Origin: Ekhidna sp.
GTDB taxonomy: Bacteria > Bacteroidota > Bacteroidia > Cytophagales > Cyclobacteriaceae
Direction: 5' to 3'
NCBI GenBank assembly: GCA_013214445.1
Contig: JABSPG010000150.1
Coordinates: 1-5,373 of the forward strand
DNA length: 5,373 nucleotides
Position 1 is the stretch's first letter, and every line of letters begins with the position of its first letter. This document shows, in pieces, positions 1-5,373 of this stretch. A program made the translations under genes and the position numbers. Below the pieces are notes generated by a model that saw nothing but the letters and a program-made list of their open reading frames with translations, was not told where the DNA came from and searched no databases.

Positions 1-660
1 TTTAGCTACTGACTTCTTGATCAAGTATTCTAGATCTTTTTTGGCATGTCCCTGCATGATTCCGGAAAACTCTTCATAGGTCTTCCCAGAGTACCTGTAG
101 CTCGAAGGAACGGTGTAGACATTCTGTAAAAATATCTCTGACTCTAGTCCTTTTGTCAATAGTAGCGTTTGTTCTAGTGAAAGAGATGAATAATCAGAAA
201 AATCAACAGGGACAAAGAACTTATTGAAGTTCAAAATTTGACCTGCAGGTATTACAAGCAGGTTGCAGGGCGATCTCCGTGCAATTCTGGTGCTTAAAAC
301 TGAATCACTTCCTTCTTTCCGTCCAACCACAATCAGATCCGCTTTCTGATCATTAGCAACCTTTAGAATTTCCTTAGTTTCTCCTCCTCGAGTAACGGCT
401 ATCTGGGTGGTAATATCACAGTCAAAGTGATTTTTGATCAGCTCCTTTATTTCATTTTTTCTTTCTTCTAGGGCCTTAGATAGCAAGTCTGGAAATTCCT
501 TTACCACTGCCTCTGGGAGATTGAAGTCCTTTATGATGTTCAGAAATGTGATATGTTCCGTGCCTGCTACTTTGCTTAAAGAGCAAGCATTCTTTATCAA
601 CTCTTGATCCTTTTCGGTGTGATCAAGACATACGATAACTTTTTTCAGTGGCGCGATCAA
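1..660 (-). CDS. Universal stress protein, tandem UspA domains (3' end beyond window)
   Basis: Cytoplasmic UspA-fold protein; the family is linked to stress survival and often binds ATP, but its exact role is usually unknown. The 220 visible residues contain a complete first domain (about 5-139), opening with the core strand KKVIVCLDHT and closing with GRKEGSDSVLSTRIARRSP then CNLLVIP (113-138), a version of the nucleotide-binding loop and last strand common in Bacteroidota. A second domain starts near 147 (FFVPVDFSDYS) and is cut by the window edge; tandem proteins of this type are usually about 270-290 residues. No in-frame ATG lies between the upstream stop and the first strand, so I chose TTG at 660, which leaves a normal five-residue lead. 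A promoter-like sequence just upstream fits this start. It follows the serC-like gene after a 155-base gap and is probably transcribed separately. The family is secure; the start is less so. Confidence 0.88.
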   Translation of the reverse strand, partial: MIAPLKKVIVCLDHTEKDQELIKNACSLSKVAGTEHITFLNIIKDFNLPEAVVKEFPDLLSKALEERKNEIKELIKNHFDCDITTQIAVTRGGETKEILKVANDQKADLIVVGRKEGSDSVLSTRIARRSPCNLLVIPAGQILNFNKFFVPVDFSDYSSLSLEQTLLLTKGLESEIFLQNVYTVPSSYRYSGKTYEEFSGIMQGHAKKDLEYLIKKSVAK

Positions 661-682
661 TGCAGTAGATTTAAACTTGACA

Positions 683-712
683 CAAAGTTAGGTTGGATTA
701 TCATTTTGACAA
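683..712 (-). promoter_or_regulatory. Bacteroidota-type promoter for the universal stress gene
   Basis: Read on the minus strand, TTG (712-710) is followed by 19 bases and then TAACTTTG (690-683), an exact match to the Bacteroidota -7 consensus TAnnTTTG with a normally spaced -33 element. Transcription would begin near 676, giving a leader of about 16 bases before the TTG start at 660. This would make the stress gene independent of the serine cluster. It is a consensus match only; no start site has been mapped. Confidence 0.55.
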
Positions 713-815
713 TCCTTCAAATCCTTATTTCAAAATTTTTTTGCATGAAAAATTCATTGACTAGAATTTTAATCCATTATGAGTGTGTAAAGTTCATGTT
801 TTTCGGAATATTATT

Positions 816-1880
816 TCATTTTTCCATCAGATCACAGACCATTTCGATGGATTCTTTTGAATGTGTAGGGAAGTTTGCAATCCGAATATGATTCTTAGCG
901 TGTTTGCCATAACCACTGCCTAAAATGAGTCCTTTTTGGGCAAACTGCTTGATGATTTCTTCTGCTTTGTCCGATGTAGCTACCAAAGTAGTTTTGGAGC
1001 GATGATCTTTGGATTTTACAAAATGGGTGAGATTCGGATGATCTTCAATGGCTTGATTGAGAATAGTGGATTTATAAATGGTGTCATTTTTGATTTTCTT
1101 CTGACCAACCTTCACCATGTCTTCAGCGATTTTACCAAGCAGATATATATATAGCATGTTAGGTGTTTCTGGAGTCTGGTATTTGTCACCAAATTTTTTG
1201 AGATTAGGAAGAGCTCGATAAGATCCAAGTGATTGATTTTGAGATAGCTTAAGTGCAACTTCATGACACCTCTCATTCGCAATCCAAACACCAAGACCTG
1301 CGGGCATCCCGAATGCTTTTTGGACTGAGAAATAAGCCGTATCCACGTTTTTGAAATCAGTTTCAATTCCTGGCAATGCACTTACAATGTCCAAGGCAAT
1401 TAGCTTTTCTTTATTGGCTACCCTAAGCTCTGAAATTTCTTTTTCAGTAATGGTGAACCCAACACTGGTTTCATTTTTTGTAATGCCAATTAACTCAGCA
1501 TCAACTGGTATTTGCCAGTTTTCAAAGACCTCACCGTCTTGGACAAGAGTTTGCGAGGAAGATCTGTTGTGAGCTAAGGCAAAGTCAAAGAACTTTTTAC
1601 TAAAGGCACCATTAACAAAATGATGAGAGGAATCTTTTACTAGATTTTGAATGATTCTATCCCAAGCTTCATTAGCAGAATTGATATAATATGGCTGATA
1701 CCCAGCCGGTAGGTTTAGCAACTCAATGAGGGCTTCTGTAGTTTGCTGAACTACCGCGTTAAACTGCTTACTCCTGTGCGATATCGAAGGAATATCTTCA
1801 AAAAGTGCTCGCTTTAAGTGCTCTTCAAAAGTATAGAAAAGCTGTGCAGGACCAGGTGTGAAGTAGATTTTGTTGGACAT
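816..1880 (-). CDS. serC: Class V PLP aminotransferase, probable phosphoserine aminotransferase
   Basis: Probably converts 3-phosphohydroxypyruvate and glutamate to O-phosphoserine and 2-oxoglutarate, the second step of serine synthesis. The 354 residues match the usual SerC length (about 360). Visible landmarks are TPGPAQL (8-14), SHRS (34-37, like the substrate-binding His-Arg of SerC), W73, D164 in ALDIVSALPG (pyridine-nitrogen Asp), K188 in FSVQKAFG (PLP Schiff-base Lys), TPETPN (237-242) and R333 in HIRIAN (carboxylate-binding Arg). K326-H327 fall roughly where E. coli SerC has the phosphate-binding His-Arg pair. The TPGP opening and the C-terminus differ from classical SerC, so a general class V aminotransferase is possible from sequence alone; the neighbouring serB-serA fusion favours SerC. 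The ATG at 1880 is preferred over an in-frame TTG at 1922, which would add 14 atypical residues encoded by a hairpin. The gene lies 60 bases after the ytxJ-like gene, with a terminator-like hairpin directly before its ATG. Confidence 0.8.
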   Translation of the reverse strand: MSNKIYFTPGPAQLFYTFEEHLKRALFEDIPSISHRSKQFNAVVQQTTEALIELLNLPAGYQPYYINSANEAWDRIIQNLVKDSSHHFVNGAFSKKFFDFALAHNRSSSQTLVQDGEVFENWQIPVDAELIGITKNETSVGFTITEKEISELRVANKEKLIALDIVSALPGIETDFKNVDTAYFSVQKAFGMPAGLGVWIANERCHEVALKLSQNQSLGSYRALPNLKKFGDKYQTPETPNMLYIYLLGKIAEDMVKVGQKKIKNDTIYKSTILNQAIEDHPNLTHFVKSKDHRSKTTLVATSDKAEEIIKQFAQKGLILGSGYGKHAKNHIRIANFPTHSKESIEMVCDLMEK

Positions 1881-1908
1881 AAAAAAAGCTCTTTGTAAGG
1901 TAAAGAGC
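1881..1908 (-). terminator. Terminator-like hairpin abutting the serC start codon
   Basis: On the minus strand a perfect 7-base stem, GCTCTTT / AAAGAGC, encloses the 7-base loop ACCTTAC and is followed at once by seven Ts and then the serC ATG. This is the form of an intrinsic terminator. The stem has three G-C pairs, so it is only moderately strong. Sitting between ytxJ and serC on the coding strand, it could reduce read-through into serC (attenuation). Its 3' arm also holds the only purine-rich stretch (AAAGAG) near the serC start, so folding could mask ribosome access. I saw no clear alternative antiterminator fold. No terminator is expected on the plus strand, where the hairpin is not followed by Ts. 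Confidence 0.6.
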
Positions 1909-1940
1909 AATATAATTTCCAAATGGAAAAATAGGTTCCT

Positions 1941-2327
1941 TCAAACTCTAGTTTCCATCCACTTGAACGTTCTATTAATAATCTTCAGTGCCAGTTTGAT
2001 TTTTTTCACACTGATCATTTCCCTTGACTCATCATACATAGTAACTCCATCAGCAAAAAGAAGAACTTGCGGATATTCATTTACAACACCAGCGACTTCA
2101 GTCACAGCCTCAGAAACTTCTTTATCTTTCATTACATCCAACATGTACAAGTCTAGGTTCCCTGGAGCTATATTCCATTCGCCTTCCAGTTTTTCTAGAG
2201 CATTTGTGCTTTCAGGTGCTGATGGGCGATGTTTGAAAACAAGCGCAGGCTTTTCTCGTGAGTTTTCGATTATCTCGTCAAACTCCTCTGTGGTGGTCAG
2301 ATGTTTCCAATTAAGCGGGTAACTCAT
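1941..2327 (-). CDS. YtxJ-like thioredoxin-fold protein lacking the catalytic cysteine
   Basis: This 128-residue cytoplasmic protein resembles YtxJ (BrxC), the monothiol bacilliredoxin that removes bacillithiol from modified proteins. Shared features are an N-terminal tryptophan (W7), the strand ALVFKH (28-33), S40 and A43-L44 in the following helix, an LD strand (63-64), the YPQVLLFADG strand with probable cis-proline P86 (85-94) and the YDES turn (98-101). In typical YtxJ proteins the strand leads into a KHSTRCxxS active site; here the segment is KHRPSAPES (32-40), with A37 (codon GCA) where the cysteine should be. The protein has no cysteine anywhere, so thiol chemistry is not possible and a structural, binding or regulatory role is more likely. 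It sits 74 bases after the serB-serA fusion and 60 before the serC-like gene, so it is probably co-transcribed. The ATG at 2327 has no strong ribosome binding site, which is normal for Bacteroidota. The family call is from memory of the motif and is fairly confident; the function is unknown. Confidence 0.72.
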   Translation of the reverse strand: MSYPLNWKHLTTTEEFDEIIENSREKPALVFKHRPSAPESTNALEKLEGEWNIAPGNLDLYMLDVMKDKEVSEAVTEVAGVVNEYPQVLLFADGVTMYDESREMISVKKIKLALKIINRTFKWMETRV

Positions 2328-2341
2328 TTTTAAATCTCGTT

Positions 2342-2365
2342 AGCTTATTAAACTTCAAATAAGCT
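2342..2365. repeat. Perfect inverted repeat in the serA-ytxJ gap
   Basis: AGCTTATT (2342-2349) and AATAAGCT (2358-2365) are perfect 8-base inverted arms separated by 8 bases. The repeat lies in the 74-base gap, 15 bases before the ytxJ-like start. As RNA it would form an AT-rich hairpin in the serA-ytxJ transcript; as DNA it could be an operator. On the minus (coding) strand no T-tract follows, so it does not look like a terminator for serA. Its function is unknown. Confidence 0.5.
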
Positions 2366-2401
2366 TTTGGGTTAGGCGGTGTTTGTTTTTAAACTATAAA
2401 C

Positions 2402-4294
2402 TTAATACAAAACGCGGAATCTTATGGTGCCACTTACCAATTTAAGGTCTTTGATAACCTCACCTTGATAATTTTTGTCTATGTCGGTGATAACGTAACC
2501 TATTGCATCATTAGTCTTTAAATACTGCCCTACAATATTAATTCCGTGCTTTGCTAGGATATTATTTATGTCAGCAAGTATTCCAGGTTCGTTTTTATGT
2601 ATATGAATGAAGCGATGTGCTTGACTCAAATTGGGAAGGGTAATGTTGGGGAAGTTTACACTGTTTGTAGTTGAACCAGTATTTATATATTCAATGATTT
2701 TTGATGGAACAAAGTCAGCGATATTTTCCTGGGCTTCTAGTGTACTACCTCCGACATGTGGCGTCAGAATGGTATTTCTTCTACCCATGAGCGGAGAATT
2801 GAACGGATGCTCGTTACTCAAAGGTTCCTCAGGAAAAACATCAATACTAGCTCCATGAACCTTGCCAGTATCTAGAGCTTCAGTCAAGGCAGAGACATCC
2901 ACTACATGACCTCTACTGAGATTGATGAATACGACTCCATCTTTCATTTGATCAAACTCCTTAGAAGTTATGAGATTTTTGTTGTCTTCTCTACCATCTA
3001 CATGTACACTTACTACATCTGACGATCTAAGTAAATGTTCCATGCTTGGGCAAGCTGTAACGTTTCCAAGTGCAAGTTTTTCCTCAAGGTCAAAATATTG
3101 AACATTCATTCCCACAGATTCAGCTAAAATCGATAGCTGAGAGCCAATTTTACCATAACCTATGATTCCTAGCTTCTTACCTCTGATTTCGAAACTCCCT
3201 GATGCTGACTTATTCCACTTACCTTGATGCATTTGAGTCATCTTGTCAGGTAGATTTCTCATAAGCATGATAATCTCCGCTAAAGCTAATTCCACTACGG
3301 AACGAGTATTTGAGAAAGGGGCATTAAAGACAGCAACTCCTTTTTTTAGTGCAGCTGTAAGATCTATTTGATTTGTACCGATACAAAAAGCACCAATGGA
3401 AAGGAGTCTCTTTGCATTTTTTAGGACTTTTTCGGTCACTTGAGTTTTTGATCGAATGCCTAGAATACTGACGTCCTTGATTGCTTCAGCCAATTCTGAT
3501 TCTGTCATTCCTGCCGGATGCACTTCTACCTGATATCCTTCTCTTTTTAGACGATCGATGGCTCGTTCGTGAATATTTTCTAAAACCAGGGCTTTGATCC
3601 GATTTTTTGGATAAGAGTGAGCTCTTTCGAGGTTTTGGGAGAATAAAAACTCATCCAGTGATGGGGCCTCATGATCGGCCTCCTCAAGAATTTTTTCTCT
3701 CCTTACATTTTCAGTGAATGCATAGAATTTATGCGCCAATCCAGCTTTTTTGATTTCATAGTCTGTATAGCCGTCTCCGAGCACAAAAACCTCTCCATCT
3801 AGTGCTAAGGCAGCTATCTGATTAGGCTTTCCATTGTTCTCTGCAAGCAAGTTTGACTTGTTAAAGCCCTTTATTCTTCCCTCAGCGTCATATTCAAAAT
3901 CATTAGCAAAGACATTTTCTTGCTTGATCCCAAACCGCTCTACAATTGGCACAATAAAGTCTTTGAATCCATTTGAGACAATAAAGATTTGGTCGCGATA
4001 TTTATTTATAAATTCAGTATTCCTCTTAAAGGAATGAGAGACTAACTCCCCGAGCCTTTCGATAAGCTCCGGAAGATCTTTTCTGTGTGACTCCAGGATC
4101 TCAAGTCTCTTCTGCAATGACTCTCCTAATGACATGCCACCTTCCATTCCAAGATCTGTGATCGCTTTTATTTCGGTAATTGCATTATCTCTATTTTCAT
4201 TATTCTTGAGCGAAATTTCAGCAAGAATGTCCAAGGCTTCAACTTGCGTGAAAGTACTATCAAAATCAATTATGAAATATTTGGTCTGACTCAT
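2402..4294 (-). CDS. serA: Phosphoserine phosphatase / D-3-phosphoglycerate dehydrogenase fusion
   Basis: A cytoplasmic bifunctional enzyme of 630 residues that should catalyse the first step (NAD-dependent oxidation of 3-phosphoglycerate) and the last step (phosphoserine hydrolysis) of serine synthesis. The HAD phosphatase occupies about 1-215: DFDST with nucleophile D10 and acid D12, SNG at 107-109, K156, and GDGYTD at 173-178. The dehydrogenase (about 230-550) is of the E. coli SerA type: RSKTQ 281-285, GTNQIDL 306-312, NAPFSNTRS 324-332, Rossmann loop GYGKIG 379-384, D402 for NAD preference, and the catalytic R461, E490 and H513. The ACT domain (about 560-630) retains H566, N568 and N586, matching the serine-binding H344, N346 and N364 of E. 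coli SerA, so serine feedback is expected. All catalytic motifs of both halves are intact. It is the first gene of the leftward serine cluster. The fusion is, as far as I recall, known in Bacteroidota. Confidence 0.93.
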   Translation of the reverse strand: MSQTKYFIIDFDSTFTQVEALDILAEISLKNNENRDNAITEIKAITDLGMEGGMSLGESLQKRLEILESHRKDLPELIERLGELVSHSFKRNTEFINKYRDQIFIVSNGFKDFIVPIVERFGIKQENVFANDFEYDAEGRIKGFNKSNLLAENNGKPNQIAALALDGEVFVLGDGYTDYEIKKAGLAHKFYAFTENVRREKILEEADHEAPSLDEFLFSQNLERAHSYPKNRIKALVLENIHERAIDRLKREGYQVEVHPAGMTESELAEAIKDVSILGIRSKTQVTEKVLKNAKRLLSIGAFCIGTNQIDLTAALKKGVAVFNAPFSNTRSVVELALAEIIMLMRNLPDKMTQMHQGKWNKSASGSFEIRGKKLGIIGYGKIGSQLSILAESVGMNVQYFDLEEKLALGNVTACPSMEHLLRSSDVVSVHVDGREDNKNLITSKEFDQMKDGVVFINLSRGHVVDVSALTEALDTGKVHGASIDVFPEEPLSNEHPFNSPLMGRRNTILTPHVGGSTLEAQENIADFVPSKIIEYINTGSTTNSVNFPNITLPNLSQAHRFIHIHKNEPGILADINNILAKHGINIVGQYLKTNDAIGYVITDIDKNYQGEVIKDLKLVSGTIRFRVLY

Positions 4295-4313
4295 ATTAAA
4301 AGTAGGTAAACAT

Positions 4314-4321
4314 CAAATTTA
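4314..4321 (-). promoter_or_regulatory. Candidate -7 promoter element for the serine cluster
   Basis: The minus strand reads TAAATTTG, an exact TAnnTTTG match, 19 bases before the serB-serA ATG at 4294. It predicts a leader of about 13 bases. No TTG is found about 19 bases further upstream, so the -33 half is missing or degenerate. The element lies in the 31-base divergent gap and just before the start codon of the rightward gene at 4326. It is a weak call based on half of a consensus. Confidence 0.35.
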
Positions 4322-4325
4322 GAGT

Positions 4326-5373
4326 ATGCTAAAACTTCGACATACCTTATTCAGCATTTTATTTATGATGGTCGTTTTCGTAAAGGGTCAAGAGATTAAT
4401 TCTCTGGATGGTAGAATTCATGAAATTGTATCTAGTGCCATAAAACAGGAGGCCTTTCCGGGGTGTGTTGTCTACGCTGCAAAGGGTGACTCTGTCATCT
4501 TCTTTAAAGCTTATGGATATCAAACTTATGATTCTATTAGGCATGTGGAATTGGATGATGTGTATGATTTAGCATCTGTAACCAAGATTGTTGGGGGTAC
4601 ACTAGCCATGATGAAGCTGTATGAGGACGGGCATTATAATCTGGATGATCAGATAGGTGACTTTGTGGCAGGATTGAGTTCTAAAGTTGGAAAAGTGACT
4701 TTTAGGGAAGCGATGGCACATCAAGCAGGGCTTTTTCCATGGATTGCATACCATCAGGAAATAAGAGACAAAAAGGGACAGTTTAGAAAGAAGTTTATTT
4801 CGCCGACAGCTGATGAAAAGTTCGATTTTAAGTTGAGTGATAGCCTATATCTGAAGAAGAACTTTTACCAAAACATCAAAAAGTACATCAACAGAAGCCC
4901 TGTTTCAGGAGAAAAACAGTACAAGTACTCGGGCTTGTTTTTCTACCTCATACCAGAGATTGTGAAAAATGCTACCGACACATCCCTCGATTTCTACCTG
5001 CAAGAACACTTTTATGAACCTCTAGGAGCAAGAACTTTGACGTTCAATCCAAGGCTTAAGTTTGATTTGCAACAGCTAGTTCCAACAGAATTAGACACTT
5101 TTTTCAGGAACACACAAATTCACGGATCAGTCCATGATGAAGGTGCAATAATGATGCGTGGTGTTTCAGGAAATGCAGGACTTTTTAGCAATGCAGAAGA
5201 TCTTTCCAAGATAGCCCGTCTTTGGGTAAATTATGGGATGGTCGACTCGCTGAAATTATTAAAGAAGCAAACCGTAGAACTGTTTACAACTGCACAATAC
5301 CCCAACAATGAGAATAGGAGAGGGTTGGGATTCGACAAGCCGTTACTTGAATATGATTCTCTCATAAGTAGTG
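4326..5373 (+). CDS. Exported serine hydrolase, beta-lactamase/PBP-like family (3' end beyond window)
   Basis: 349 residues are visible. Residues 1-20 form a signal peptide (basic MLKLRH, hydrophobic LFSILFMMVVFV, likely cleavage near VKG-Q), so the enzyme probably acts in the periplasm or outer envelope. The class C beta-lactamase-like fold is shown by S84-V-T-K87 (SxxK nucleophile and Lys), the YEDGHYNLDDQI helix region (99-110), FREAMAHQAGL (126-136), the YSG segment (201-203), EPLG (231-234), VHDEGA (269-274), GVSGNAGLFS (279-288) and RRGLGFDKP (331-339). The pattern is closest to the hydrolase half of Bacteroidota proteins that carry a glycoside hydrolase family 3 domain in front, but no such domain is present here. 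The expected YxN/YSD motif reads YSG, and the usual GHAG reads GNAG, so activity may be altered. The start ATG at 4326 directly follows an in-frame TAG (4320-4322). The likely substrate is a peptidoglycan peptide or an ester; it is not clearly a resistance enzyme. Confidence 0.85.
   Translation, partial: MLKLRHTLFSILFMMVVFVKGQEINSLDGRIHEIVSSAIKQEAFPGCVVYAAKGDSVIFFKAYGYQTYDSIRHVELDDVYDLASVTKIVGGTLAMMKLYEDGHYNLDDQIGDFVAGLSSKVGKVTFREAMAHQAGLFPWIAYHQEIRDKKGQFRKKFISPTADEKFDFKLSDSLYLKKNFYQNIKKYINRSPVSGEKQYKYSGLFFYLIPEIVKNATDTSLDFYLQEHFYEPLGARTLTFNPRLKFDLQQLVPTELDTFFRNTQIHGSVHDEGAIMMRGVSGNAGLFSNAEDLSKIARLWVNYGMVDSLKLLKKQTVELFTTAQYPNNENRRGLGFDKPLLEYDSLISS

Noticed and set aside
658..704. A 15-codon leader ORF on the minus strand (ATG at 704) whose TGA overlaps the TTG start of the universal stress gene.
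   Set aside because: It looks like translational coupling, but the predicted transcription start (about 676) lies downstream of its ATG, and so short an ORF is easily due to chance.
736..760. Small hairpin ATGAA-3nt-TTCAT in the gap after the serC-like gene, considered as its terminator.
   Set aside because: The stem is only 5 AT-rich pairs and no T-tract follows on the minus strand. No convincing terminator for the serine cluster was found in 661-815.
604..891. 95-codon plus-strand ORF across the gap between the stress gene and the serC-like gene.
   Set aside because: It overlaps both real genes on the other strand, has no recognisable motif and reads through a promoter-like region; a chance frame.
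1112..1381. 89-codon minus-strand ORF inside the serC-like gene, considered as evidence of a frameshift.
   Set aside because: The serC frame is continuous through K188 to R333 with all motifs in order, so this is only an overlapping frame.
1881..1922. In-frame TTG at 1922 as the serC start, adding 14 residues.
   Set aside because: The extension is encoded by the terminator-like hairpin and its T-tract, has no family counterpart, and the ATG at 1880 gives the normal N-terminus.
1870..2322. 150-codon plus-strand ORF opposite the YtxJ-like gene.
   Set aside because: It is antisense to a gene with clear family motifs, and its serine/phenylalanine-rich product resembles a reverse-frame shadow.
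4276..4283. AATATTTG on the plus strand as the -7 promoter element of the serine hydrolase.
   Set aside because: It misses the first base of TAnnTTTG, and the nearest TTG (4244-4246) is 29 bases upstream instead of about 19; too weak to annotate.
4359..4544. 61-codon minus-strand ORF opposite the start of the serine hydrolase.
   Set aside because: It lies antisense to the signal peptide and early coding region of a clear gene and shows no motif of its own.

Overview
The window looks like chromosomal DNA of a Bacteroidota bacterium, most likely of the order Cytophagales. The evidence is the AT-rich composition, weak or absent Shine-Dalgarno sequences, a two-domain UspA protein of the Bacteroidota type, a phosphoserine phosphatase/phosphoglycerate dehydrogenase fusion, and promoter elements matching the Bacteroidota consensus (TTG about 19 bases before TAnnTTTG). 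The lineage is inferred from recalled protein families; no search was run.

Layout: Four genes point left. From right to left they are serB-serA fusion (4294-2402), a small YtxJ-like thioredoxin-fold gene (2327-1941), a SerC-like class V aminotransferase (1880-816), and, after a 155-base gap with its own promoter-like sequence, a universal stress protein that runs off the left edge (660-1). One gene points right: an exported serine hydrolase of the beta-lactamase family (4326 to beyond the right edge), whose start lies only 31 bases from that of serA. No stretch over 300 bases lacks a gene. I saw no RNA gene, CRISPR array, insertion sequence or attachment site.

Function: The fusion supplies the first and third steps of L-serine synthesis from 3-phosphoglycerate, and the aminotransferase is well placed to supply the second. 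The whole phosphorylated serine pathway would then sit in one co-oriented cluster. Serine feedback is likely, because the ligand-binding residues of the C-terminal ACT domain are intact. The small gene between them resembles the bacillithiol-linked monothiol bacilliredoxin YtxJ, but alanine replaces the catalytic cysteine and the protein contains no cysteine at all.

Most notable signals: (1) the cysteine-less YtxJ-like protein inside a serine operon; (2) a terminator-like hairpin whose seven-T tract abuts the serC start codon, suggesting attenuation or translational control of serC; (3) a perfect 8-base inverted repeat in the serA-ytxJ gap; (4) altered active-site motifs in the serine hydrolase. 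I see no wholly new multi-gene system here. The serine cluster with its odd middle gene and hairpins is the part most worth following.
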